A stretch of DNA of 11,049 bases from Spirochaetota bacterium (GCA_026990615.1 JALXDB010000451.1:1-11049), one strand, 5' to 3'. Numbered from the stretch's first letter, positions 1 to 8,212 are shown. Notes: generated by a model from the sequence alone, not told the origin. Program-made: numbers and translations.

Positions 1-3000
1 TGTCTTCATCAAAATTGTAATACTCCCCCAGGCGGTAGTTCTGTTCATCCATTATACTTTTAACTTTGTTGAACACACTTTCCTTTTTCTCTGATAAATA
101 TCTTATATCAAGGGAGATATATGGCTTCCCATTTTTTCTTGATATCTCCGATGAGACGTTATCTCTTTTGATACTGGCAAAATCCATGATTCTGATACTC
201 TTTTTACCGCTATCAGCAGGAACTTCAATACCAGAGATATACCGGACGGCATCATTAAAACGATTAATCCCGGAAAGATTAAAGCCCGCTCTAACATCCA
301 CAAGAGAATTACCCCTGTAGTGCTTAAATATAACCGGCTGGTAAAACATGTAACGCAGGAACAAACCAACCTTATCATAATCGAGGTTGTAAAAAAAGAG
401 CTTTGAAATATCAGGGACAATAGATATTTCTGTAGTTCCCTCTCTGTATCCTTTAATAATCTGTTTGACATAAGGCACTTTCGATATCTTTCTTGCACAG
501 GTATCGGTAAGTCTATTGAGCTTTGATATATCATCTCCATATATCAAAATCTTTAATGAGGACAACCCATAGATACTGCTTTTTCCCTGCTGGTAAAAAA
601 AGCCGTCATTTCTTTTGTTATTCTCAAATAACTCAAGAAAGGCGCCGCCTTTATTAGCTTTTTTCTGTTTTAGATTAAAGAAAGATAGCGGTCCTCCTCT
701 TTTTAACCCTTTTAACGTTAAAACTTTTAATCCAGACTTTTCCGGGGCAATTGTGTGAAAGGTTATCCTATCACCATCGAGGGTAGTAATTAAACTGGGC
801 CTGTCATCTATTTTATCATCACAAGCACTCGAGCCAATAGATGTGGTCTTCAAAAGGCCCTGTACTATACTTTTAGTTTGATTAACTCTGTACTCATTCG
901 TAAAACCGGGATTAAACTGATAGTAAAACTCCTGCCTGTCCTCCCTATTTACGAGATCAATCTCATGATAATCGCTGGTATAATATCGATACATAAAATA
1001 AAAAGAAACCACGGCAAATAAGCCTAAAATGGTTAAGATTCCATACCGGGTTATCCTCGATATTCTTTTTTGATTGTGATTTAAAAAGCCAAAATTAAAA
1101 CTTTTAAAATATTTCAACAAAATTCTGGCAAAAAAATGATCCAATTCTTTAAAATCACCCTTGAGAGCTTTAGTAAAGGATTTATTTCGGTCGTTTACTT
1201 TTTTAATGCTGTCCGTTTTCACAGGTACTTCTGCCACCTTAATCAACAGAACGGGAAAAATAGTAAACGATGATACCGCTGACCAAACTAGCATTAAAAA
1301 CAGCGAGAAAGCAAAATCCCTGTAAGGTTCAAGCCACAATTTTGCATCAATTCCCCTGTTTACAAAAAATAGAGGGATAAAAACCACAGCAGATATGATA
1401 GTGGCCGTTATAATCGGTAGAGCCGAATCAAGTATTGCCTTATTAATTACACCAGAAATTTTAGACGTCTCTTCTCTATAAACATTTACCTTACAAACAG
1501 GTTTAAAGCGGCCCAATTCATCAATTACAATTGGTTTGGACGTATCCTTCATATAAACAGATCCAAAAGGGCTTAATTCATCAATTACACCTGTAAAATT
1601 AGGCTGACTTACCCTATAAACAGGTTTAAAAGGGCTCGAACCATCAACTTTAATAGATTTAAACGTCCCCTTTCTATAAACAGGTCTAAAGTGTCCTAAT
1701 TCACCATTTTTATTACAATTAGGACGAAGAGGACCAAAGACTCGCCTTCTAATTCCAAGGCTACTCCACTCAGTAACAAAGTTTTCCAATAATAGGACAG
1801 AAAAGAAGATCGAAAATATAGAGCCCGTTATAATTCCGGCTATGCTCAAAATATTCAATTCAGCCCCAGAGATGTAAAGCAGCAAAACCGCACCAAATAG
1901 TGAGAACACCAACTGGGAAATTACGGGGATTAATAAAAGGACTTTTTTAAAAATGAAAATTAAAAGACCGGACACAATAAAAAATGATACACAAAAGGCA
2001 ATTCCCGTCATTTTGTAGAGATTCCGTATCTCCAATTCCTGGCTGTAGAGGATCTTCCATGAAATGCTGCCGGAATAATCATCAAAGGTTTTGATCACGC
2101 TGTTTTCAATTACCAGAACCGAAGAATCCTGCTGCCTGTATATATAAAAAATGTTTGCTTTTCTATAGTTTATCATTGAAAATGATCTACCGGACTTTTT
2201 CACTTTTGAAACCATTAATACATCTTTACTTCTTAAAATTGTGTTCTTCAATCTTAGCTCTCTTTTCTCGATTTCAGGTATAGTTTTATACCTTCCTAAA
2301 AATCTTATAGGGACATCAACACTCGAGTTTGAAAAACTTCCTACTGGAATTTTAGAATTGTTACCTGCTATATACCTAATAAGGGACATGAAGTTTAACT
2401 TTAAATTATTCATCATGTTGTAATTGAGAAATATTCGATACTCTTGAGCTGTAGCACCTGCCAACTTAACGTTTGCCACTCCATCAATTGAAAGAAGCTT
2501 TGCCTTCAAGCTGTTCTCAAGCAAATCCTTTGCTTGCTCTTCGGACAGGGAGGCATTTAATGCGACAGAGATTATCATTACCGGGGAATCATCCGTATTG
2601 TACCTGTAAATTCTGGGAGACCTAGCTTCTTCAGGAAAAGTTTTTGAAATCTGATAGATACTGTCGCTGAGCCTGATGATAAACTCATCAATATTCTCGT
2701 CCGCATCAAAATAACAGATTATTCTGGACCTGCCTCTTGAAGAAAAAGAATAAAAGTTCAAAACTCCTCTTGTATTTTTTAGAACTCTCTCAATTGGTTT
2801 TGTAATTTGATTCTTTATTGCTTCAGGATCTATATCGGGATAGTCCGTAATTATGGTAACTACATGTTCAGATCGTTGAGGTTCAAGCCCCCGGGGTATT
2901 TTCAGCAACGAAAAAGCACCGAGCATAACAATAAGGACAAAAATGAGAATTATCACTTTAGAATACTTATGTATCAATGATAAAAGCGCCTTTGTATTTA

Positions 3001-3013
3001 CATTCAATAACAT
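1..3013 (-). CDS. RND-family permease subunit, degenerate (C-terminus beyond left edge)
   Basis: This is an inner-membrane RND (resistance-nodulation-division) permease homologue, second gene of the pair. It starts at ATG 3013, 6 nt after the first permease's stop, with only a weak GAAAGA ribosome site, so translational coupling is likely. I read 1004 codons without a stop. TM1 is about residues 19-38, followed by a periplasmic porter region that includes the family-typical ITDYPDIDPEAIKNQI near 55-70. TM2-TM6 fall near 334-355, 358-381, 386-409, 527-551 and 564-590, TM7 near 652-675, then a second porter region to the edge. TM8-TM12, about 160 residues, should lie outside the window. TM4 lacks the proton-relay aspartates: the aligned positions are F403 and F404. 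Residues 437-523 form tandem repeats in the cytoplasmic TM4-TM5 loop. The intact frame argues against a pseudogene. My inference is a non-energised partner of a heteromeric pump. Family assignment is firm; substrate is unknown. Confidence 0.9.
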   Translation of the reverse strand, partial: MLLNVNTKALLSLIHKYSKVIILIFVLIVMLGAFSLLKIPRGLEPQRSEHVVTIITDYPDIDPEAIKNQITKPIERVLKNTRGVLNFYSFSSRGRSRIICYFDADENIDEFIIRLSDSIYQISKTFPEEARSPRIYRYNTDDSPVMIISVALNASLSEEQAKDLLENSLKAKLLSIDGVANVKLAGATAQEYRIFLNYNMMNNLKLNFMSLIRYIAGNNSKIPVGSFSNSSVDVPIRFLGRYKTIPEIEKRELRLKNTILRSKDVLMVSKVKKSGRSFSMINYRKANIFYIYRQQDSSVLVIENSVIKTFDDYSGSISWKILYSQELEIRNLYKMTGIAFCVSFFIVSGLLIFIFKKVLLLIPVISQLVFSLFGAVLLLYISGAELNILSIAGIITGSIFSIFFSVLLLENFVTEWSSLGIRRRVFGPLRPNCNKNGELGHFRPVYRKGTFKSIKVDGSSPFKPVYRVSQPNFTGVIDELSPFGSVYMKDTSKPIVIDELGRFKPVCKVNVYREETSKISGVINKAILDSALPIITATIISAVVFIPLFFVNRGIDAKLWLEPYRDFAFSLFLMLVWSAVSSFTIFPVLLIKVAEVPVKTDSIKKVNDRNKSFTKALKGDFKELDHFFARILLKYFKSFNFGFLNHNQKRISRITRYGILTILGLFAVVSFYFMYRYYTSDYHEIDLVNREDRQEFYYQFNPGFTNEYRVNQTKSIVQGLLKTTSIGSSACDDKIDDRPSLITTLDGDRITFHTIAPEKSGLKVLTLKGLKRGGPLSFFNLKQKKANKGGAFLELFENNKRNDGFFYQQGKSSIYGLSSLKILIYGDDISKLNRLTDTCARKISKVPYVKQIIKGYREGTTEISIVPDISKLFFYNLDYDKVGLFLRYMFYQPVIFKHYRGNSLVDVRAGFNLSGINRFNDAVRYISGIEVPADSGKKSIRIMDFASIKRDNVSSEISRKNGKPYISLDIRYLSEKKESVFNKVKSIMDEQNYRLGEYYNFDED
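1445..1705 (-). repeat. Four degenerate 60-63-bp tandem repeats inside the second RND gene
   Basis: The core (T)ATAAACAG recurs at about 60, 63 and 60 bp (AAACAG at 1495, 1555, 1618 and 1678). AATTCATCAATTACA is exact at 1515-1529 and 1575-1589. CTATAAACAGGTTTAAA at 1614 recurs at 1674 with one change. In the protein (residues 437-523) the unit reads roughly EL-G-x-F-K-P-V-Y followed by T-x-K and V-I-D, repeated about four times. All unit lengths are multiples of three, so the frame is kept. Confidence 0.85.
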
Positions 3014-3019
3014 TTTGAT

Positions 3020-6000
3020 TTAATCTTTCATATAGAATATTCTGTAAAACAATGGCAAGAATATCAGGGTAACAGCTGTAGAGTACAACAGCCCTAAAAT
3101 AAGCGTGATAGAAAGAGAAATCTGTATTCTGTTTGATGTAAAAAGCCCCGGAGTCAGGGCAAGGATTGTTGAGAGGGTTGTTATCATTATCGGCTTTAAG
3201 CGGTATACAGAGACCTGTATCACTCCTTTTTCATCCCTGACCACTCGCCTCCCGTACTCTAAAAATAGCATTATAGCATTGTTTACAAGAAGTCCAACCA
3301 GCACTATTATGCTCATAAAACTGTTTATGTTCAGAGAGCTGCCGGTCAGCAAAAGGATAAGCAGAACACCACCAAGTGAAAGGGGAATCATCGCGATAAC
3401 AATAAATGGTTTGGTAAAAGAATTAAAGCTTGCTACAAGTATGATATACTCGAGAAATATCGAAAGGAAAAGAGCAATCAAAAGTCCCCTCAGGTTCTCC
3501 CTGAATTTAGTAAATTGATCTTCGATTTTAAACTCAATCCGGTTTTTTAAGCAGTAGCTTTTTACATTACCAAAACTTCCGGGGGCTTTTCTACTAAAAA
3601 GACCAAATATAGATTTTATGCGCTTTTTATTTTCAGTTTCTGATAACTCAAGACGGTCACTTATTCCTATCCATCCATAGTTTCTCTGGTTCTCTCTAAA
3701 GATTATGGCCCCTGCTCTTTTACCGGTAATATTTATGAGCTCTGAAAGTGCAACCGGATTTTTACCCCTGTTTACAATAAGGAGGTTCAATATATCCGAT
3801 GGATTTTTAATGCTCTCTTTTTTCATCATCACCCTTACCGGTATATCGTACTCACCCTGCTTCCAGCTTTTTACATCAACACCGGAAACTGCCATTTTTA
3901 GATAAGTAGCAAGGTCATGCACCGTAATATTGTAGTACGGGAGGTACTCTCTTTTTACCGAGAAAAGCCTTTCACTCTTTCTTTGATAGAATGAACTTAA
4001 GGCATTATCAAAAAGGGCACTAGAATTGATATAGCTATACAACTCATTTGTACTTTTCATTACGGATTCATAGCTTTGTCCATAAATTTTAACAGTTGAG
4101 CTGTACTCAGATGTGGATATTATTTTTTGAACCGGATTATCTGGGATACTTAAAATAAAGTCAACATTATCAAAATCCTTATTAAAATCCTTTAAAGCCA
4201 CCCTAACATCAGCGGCAATCCTGTATAGGTCCCTTCCATTCTTATCAACATAAATCTTCATTACACCGCTATTCACCCCGAACAGACCTGAAAAGTTTTG
4301 ATATGCATCAGATGGGTCTTCACCTATCATTGTAAGAAGCTTTTTCACTCCATCTATTTTGCCTGTTTTAGCCGCAACCTTTTTTATAAATCTCTCCGTA
4401 TAATCGATGCTGGCTTCACTATCAATAAAAAACTTTACATAAAAGAAATCCTGTGGATAGGGATCCATTAAGCGTTTTTCAATGCCTCTATAGCTGAAAA
4501 TTCCGAATGCCGAAATCATCAACAAGACTGTAGTCCAGAAAAGCCTTCTTTTAAATACAAATCTCAGAAGGCCTTCATACATCCTGTTAAATAAAGATTC
4601 AATGTCAAATCGAATCGGATGAAGTCTTCTTTTTATCTTTAAATCACTCAGAATTACAGGGATGAGGCTGATTGATACCAGCAGAGAAAACAACAGCGAT
4701 GAAATCATTACAAGTGACAGCATCATGAAAAAGACCCGAAGGATTCCCGAAAGAAAGATAACCGGCAGAAACACAACAATTGTCGTTAAAGTTGCCGATG
4801 TAACGGCTGGTATTGCCGATTTAATTCCGGAATATGAAACCCCTGATTCAGATGAAACATCAAGTTTACCGCCGCTTTCTAAATTAGGTTGATTATGTCG
4901 AGGACTCCCATAACCTCTCAGAGCCGATGTAACAACGATAACTGCATTATCAACTATCATCCCGATGGCAAGGCTGAATCCGCTGAGCGTTAAGATATTT
5001 ATTGAAACCCCCAGCGCTTTCATTAAAATAAAGGTTCCTATTATACTGGCTGGGATCGAAAGTATAACAAGAAGGCTTATTCTGATATCTCTAAGCCATA
5101 TCCAGACGGCTAAAATTGTAAACAGAACACCAAACAAAAGGGCTATTCCAAGCTCCTTCAAAGAAGCTTTAATCCAGCTGCTATTATCAAATATTTCTTC
5201 AAATTGGATCATCCCATCGTAACGCATTGAAAGTTCACGGATTTTAGCTCTAATACTTTTTGACAACAGCAGAATATTCACTCCAGGCTGCTTATATATA
5301 TAAACTGCAAGAACATTGTTTGGGCCAAGTAGTATATCCCGTCGCCTCTCTGCAGTACCGTAAATAACCTCACCTATATCCTTTACTCTAACCTTTCCGG
5401 CCTTGCTATTCTTTACAACTATATCCTCATAGTTATGGTAGTTTTTAACTTCGCCCTGAAGCCTCAAAGCATATTCCCTGTTGCCCTTTTTCAGAAATCC
5501 CACAGGCCTGTTTCTCCCGAAGGACGACACCGCATCAATAACTGTTCTTGCCTCGAGTCTGTACTTTACCAGTGCCTTTGGATCTACAATGATGTTAATC
5601 CTGGGCCTGCTTCCCCCTATTACTTCAGCCTTCGATACCCCTTTCATCCTTTCAAGTTCAGTTGAAAGATCGTATTTTGTAAATAGATAAAGCGACGCAG
5701 GATTTATACTTTCATCCTCTGCATTTATTATAAAGGCATAGACCGGCCTGTGGGAAAGCTGGATGTTAAGAATTGTAGGCCTTGCCACCTCGCGGGGAAA
5801 ATTAGATGATGCAAGGTCAAGCTTTTCCCTCAGTTCAATATGGGCGACATTCAGGTTGGTGCCCCATTTATACCGTATTTTGACAATGCTGAACGACTGC
5901 CTTGAAATACTATCCACCGACCTCACCCCCTTCAGTGAGTAGACGGCCCTTTCTATAGGTATTGTTACAATATTTTTTACCTCATTGGTGGCAGCATTCG

Positions 6001-6205
6001 GGTAATTTGTTACCACAATTAGAGATGGCGATTCAATATCAGGAACAAGGTTGAAGTTTAGAAACAAAAAAGAAAGTATTCCAAATACTGTAATAACTAT
6101 CCATACAGCATAAATTGGGACTTTATTTTTCTGATAAAAATTATGGGGAATGTTTAGCTTTAGATTTTGAGAGAGGTTCTTTCTTTTATTTTGGTCCTGT
6201 TTAAT
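3020..6205 (-). CDS. RND-family efflux permease (HAE/AcrB-like), probable ATT start
   Basis: This is a proton-driven RND inner-membrane transporter that normally works as a trimer with a periplasmic adaptor and an outer-membrane channel. From the ATT at 6205 it has 1061 residues, normal for the family. TM1 lies at about 29-51 and the first porter region runs to about 345. TM2-TM6 fall near 350-371, 375-396, 401-426, 464-488 and 490-519, TM7 near 554-572, the second porter region to about 900, and TM8-TM12 from 904 to 1056. TM4 has GMIVDNAVIVV with D419, the conserved proton-relay position (Asp-Asn, as in many HAE pumps). TM10 has LLVNNAIMLFLEYG. The first standard start codon in frame is TTG at 6067, but it lies inside TM1 and would destroy it. 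ATT 6205 has GAAGG about 7 nt upstream; ATT 6151 would match the family's usual short N-terminus but has a poor ribosome site. Residues about 431-462 are an unusual polar insert between TM4 and TM5. Substrate is unknown. Confidence 0.93.
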   Translation of the reverse strand: MKQDQNKRKNLSQNLKLNIPHNFYQKNKVPIYAVWIVITVFGILSFLFLNFNLVPDIESPSLIVVTNYPNAATNEVKNIVTIPIERAVYSLKGVRSVDSISRQSFSIVKIRYKWGTNLNVAHIELREKLDLASSNFPREVARPTILNIQLSHRPVYAFIINAEDESINPASLYLFTKYDLSTELERMKGVSKAEVIGGSRPRINIIVDPKALVKYRLEARTVIDAVSSFGRNRPVGFLKKGNREYALRLQGEVKNYHNYEDIVVKNSKAGKVRVKDIGEVIYGTAERRRDILLGPNNVLAVYIYKQPGVNILLLSKSIRAKIRELSMRYDGMIQFEEIFDNSSWIKASLKELGIALLFGVLFTILAVWIWLRDIRISLLVILSIPASIIGTFILMKALGVSINILTLSGFSLAIGMIVDNAVIVVTSALRGYGSPRHNQPNLESGGKLDVSSESGVSYSGIKSAIPAVTSATLTTIVVFLPVIFLSGILRVFFMMLSLVMISSLLFSLLVSISLIPVILSDLKIKRRLHPIRFDIESLFNRMYEGLLRFVFKRRLFWTTVLLMISAFGIFSYRGIEKRLMDPYPQDFFYVKFFIDSEASIDYTERFIKKVAAKTGKIDGVKKLLTMIGEDPSDAYQNFSGLFGVNSGVMKIYVDKNGRDLYRIAADVRVALKDFNKDFDNVDFILSIPDNPVQKIISTSEYSSTVKIYGQSYESVMKSTNELYSYINSSALFDNALSSFYQRKSERLFSVKREYLPYYNITVHDLATYLKMAVSGVDVKSWKQGEYDIPVRVMMKKESIKNPSDILNLLIVNRGKNPVALSELINITGKRAGAIIFRENQRNYGWIGISDRLELSETENKKRIKSIFGLFSRKAPGSFGNVKSYCLKNRIEFKIEDQFTKFRENLRGLLIALFLSIFLEYIILVASFNSFTKPFIVIAMIPLSLGGVLLILLLTGSSLNINSFMSIIVLVGLLVNNAIMLFLEYGRRVVRDEKGVIQVSVYRLKPIMITTLSTILALTPGLFTSNRIQISLSITLILGLLYSTAVTLIFLPLFYRIFYMKD

Positions 6206-6220
6206 CGATCTGCCTTCAGT

Positions 6221-6250
6221 TTAAATATTTATCTCAGATTTTAGCTCCAT
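6221..6250 (-). other. Possible 9-codon leader ORF in frame with the RND permease
   Basis: An ATG at 6250 opens MELKSEINI and ends at TAA 6221-6223. It lies in the same frame as the permease and 15 nt before its proposed ATT start. There is no ribosome site, but the ATG would be only about 14 nt from the predicted transcript start. It could be a leader peptide coupling translation to the permease, or the original N-terminus cut off by a nonsense change, or chance. Confidence 0.25.
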
Positions 6251-6270
6251 TATTTTGAGCACGAGACTCT

Positions 6271-6298
6271 ACTATACACTTATGTCAATTATTGTCAA
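6271..6298 (-). promoter_or_regulatory. Sigma-70-like promoter of the RND operon
   Basis: On the minus strand TTGACA (6298-6293) is a perfect -35 box, followed by a 16-bp spacer and TATAGT (6276-6271) as the -10 box. Transcription would start near 6264, leaving a leader of about 58 nt before ATT 6205. A second TTGACA lies at 6288-6283 but has no -10 box at a suitable distance. Confidence 0.65.
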
Positions 6299-6813
6299 GA
6301 ATATTTTGCTAACTGTTATCTTTATTGATATCCGGATAGAAATATTGGAAACATAAAGAGTTTACAGGCAACATTGTTGTTTGGATAGAAATACAGAGAT
6401 TTTGAGGTTTTCATAAACTCTTTTAGTACAGGTTGTGAGGCAGATAAAACGGATCCATACAATTTGCAGATTTTTTATCTTTATCATTCACTACCCCAAA
6501 ATATATTAAGTGGTGTGTAACAAGCCGAATTTAACAATCGTAGTTAATGGACTACTTTTACCATTAAAATAGTTTTTGATAAAGATTGAAAAAACCTGGT
6601 GGATTTTTAACATTATCTTTCTGATAAAAGATTAAAACTTTTAAAAGCTCCGAGGTTTTAGTAAAAATTAAAGTGGGTTTTAGAATTTTGGACTTCCTTT
6701 TAACAATGTTTTTTTAATGAGTAGATGAATATTTTTGGAAAAAATAAGGGTCTCACTATGGTTTTATAAAACATAAAATCAATTTTCTATTTGTAATCAA
6801 GTCTTAAAATTTC
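6299..6813. other. Gene-free AT-rich intergenic stretch
   Basis: I see no coding sequence or RNA gene here. It holds an 11-bp direct repeat (GGATAGAAATA at 6334-6344 and 6383-6393) and a short CTTTTAAAAG palindrome near 6637. It separates the flavoprotein gene from the RND promoter. Confidence 0.5.
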
Positions 6814-6839
6814 TAAACCTTCCATTAATAGAGGGTTTA
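6814..6839 (-). terminator. Hairpin overlapping the flavoprotein stop codon
   Basis: TAAACCTTC (6814-6822) pairs with GAGGGTTTA (6831-6839), giving 9 bp with one G-T pair and an 8-nt loop. The far arm includes the stop codon. On the minus strand it is followed by GAAATTTTAAG, a weak T tract, so it is only a possible intrinsic terminator. Confidence 0.35.
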
Positions 6840-7859
6840 AAAAAACAGCCTCAGCAAAAATCTCCACGTAAGGTTATGTGCTCCCAACCTGAAGAAGTTT
6901 TCGGTTAGCATCCCTGCAAAATCTTTGTCTTTTTCTGCTATTTTAACTGCTTTTTTTAATATCATATTTAACAATCCCGGTCGATTTCTGAACCTTATGG
7001 GTTCCAGCCAATAACCGAACCTTCTCTTGCATTCATTCTCATACCAGTTAAAATCTCTACCTTCAACTATCATCCTTGCAGCGATTTTACCAGAAAGCAT
7101 GGCAAAAAATATTCCTTCCCCGGTCGCCGGATTTACAAACCCTGCAGCGTCGCCTACAAAAACCCGGTTTCTTTCATACCATCTCGACCTCGGAGCAAAG
7201 GGGATAATCTTTGCCATATATTTAACATCATCCACTTCAACAATCCTGTTTCTGCGTAAAAAATCTACATAATTCTTATATATTTTCCTTATATTCCTCT
7301 GAGGAAGATATGCTCCAATACCGATATTTGCAAAACCCTGTTTGGGATAAACCCAGGCATAGCCTGTAATTCCACCAAACCCGTAATGTATATGAACGGT
7401 ATCGATATCCGAAGAAAGAGGATAATCGAAGACCAGGCAGATACCTGCATCTTTATAAAAGTGCGGAGGTTTCACTCCGGTTGCATCAATAATTATTTCC
7501 CCTTCGGGATTCTTTGCTACATAAAATAAAGCTCCTGCTTCAATCGCCTTATTCAGCAAAAAATAATCAAACTCTTTTCTCATAACCATCTTTAAAAGCG
7601 GCCTGGAGGATTCATAACCGGCCACATTATAATCGTTGTCAATACCGAAATAAAACTTGCTTCTATAGATATATTTACCCGGGTACTCTTTAACATGAGG
7701 AAATTCCTGATGGTACATTTCCGGATTAAACAACCCGCCGGCACAGGGCTTCTCCCTGGGAAATTCGGTTTTGTCTATTAGCTCAACTTTGTATCCGGAT
7801 TTTGCAAGATAGTATGCAGCGGTACTACCTGCAGGGCCTGCTCCAAGAATCGACACCAT
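6837..7859 (-). CDS. Geranylgeranyl reductase-family FAD-dependent oxidoreductase
   Basis: This is a flavoprotein of the family that saturates isoprenoid chains, such as archaeal lipid precursors, chlorophyll side chains or quinone tails. It has 340 residues. The N-terminal dinucleotide-binding motif is GAGPAGS (6-12), with an acidic residue at D29 closing the second strand. PCAGGL at 38-43 corresponds to the family's Pro-Cys-Gly region. YAWVYPKQGF at 167-176 matches the YxWxFPK substrate-cavity motif, and VFVGDAAGFVNPATGEGI at 233-250 is the second FAD motif. Oddities: it is shorter than the members I know (roughly 370-450), and the middle motif GADGxxSxVR is not seen, only IIDATGV at 123-129. 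ATG 7859 is preceded by GGAAGGGA about 10 nt upstream. I found no clear promoter. Its neighbours do not fix the substrate; a membrane isoprenoid or quinone is a guess. Confidence 0.85.
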   Translation of the reverse strand: MVSILGAGPAGSTAAYYLAKSGYKVELIDKTEFPREKPCAGGLFNPEMYHQEFPHVKEYPGKYIYRSKFYFGIDNDYNVAGYESSRPLLKMVMRKEFDYFLLNKAIEAGALFYVAKNPEGEIIIDATGVKPPHFYKDAGICLVFDYPLSSDIDTVHIHYGFGGITGYAWVYPKQGFANIGIGAYLPQRNIRKIYKNYVDFLRRNRIVEVDDVKYMAKIIPFAPRSRWYERNRVFVGDAAGFVNPATGEGIFFAMLSGKIAARMIVEGRDFNWYENECKRRFGYWLEPIRFRNRPGLLNMILKKAVKIAEKDKDFAGMLTENFFRLGAHNLTWRFLLRLFF

Positions 7860-8212
7860 TGTAAAAAATCCCTTCCATTTATTTTAATATCTAATTGTCT
7901 ACAATTTAATATAAACTATCACATAGAATACTATAAAAATCACTACATCTTTTAAGTAAATTCTAAGAAAATCTCATACCCGGATGGTTAATTGAGCATT
8001 CCGGTGAAATTTTCAATCTGTTCTAAAAATGTCTTAAAAAGTTCAAAGAAATTCCCCGAATTAGTGGAAAAGTTCTAAGTACCTACACGAATAAGTAGAA
8101 AGTCTCAACTTGAGCGTGTGGTAGCTCAGATCGGAATGATCGGTAAGTTTAATCCAGAATATACATTAACCTTTTCTGGCTGAAATTTGCTCTGTTTTCA
8201 AGTAGCTTTTAT
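7860..8212. other. Intergenic stretch between flavoprotein and KaiC-like genes
   Basis: No gene is seen here. On the minus strand it should hold the promoter of the flavoprotein gene, but I find only weak boxes, such as TTTACT and TATAGT 19 bp apart near 7930-7960. At 8104-8179 there is a cluster of short inverted and direct repeats: CTCAA/TTGAG, an overlapping TGAGC/GCTCA, GATCGG twice, and CCAGAA/TTCTGG. Confidence 0.4.

Noticed and set aside
103..540. A 145-residue minus-strand reading frame.
   Set aside because: It lies in a different frame within the second RND permease, whose frame is intact and matches the family there; it has no recognisable domain.
1445..1705. CRISPR array, because of regular 60-bp spacing.
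   Set aside because: The whole unit repeats imperfectly, there are no unique spacers, and the region is part of an open coding frame.
2241..2423. Plus-strand 60-residue reading frame and the other plus-strand frames at 3105-5690.
   Set aside because: All are antisense to the two RND genes and carry complementary patterns of their membrane helices.
1..3013. Pseudogene status for the second permease because of its missing motif.
   Set aside because: I translated it codon by codon to the edge and found no stop or frame change, and both porter regions are retained.
3020..6067. TTG at 6067 as the start of the first permease.
   Set aside because: It lies inside TM1; the reading frame upstream encodes the rest of a typical RND first helix and short N-terminus.
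6637..6646. CTTTTAAAAG palindrome as an operator.
   Set aside because: TTAAAACTTTTAAAA-like strings recur elsewhere in the window, including inside genes, and are expected in AT-rich DNA.
8119..8160. TAGCTCAGATCGG followed by GTTTAATCC, resembling the D and T regions of a tRNA.
   Set aside because: The spacing is too short, there is no acceptor stem and no anticodon arm; at best a remnant.
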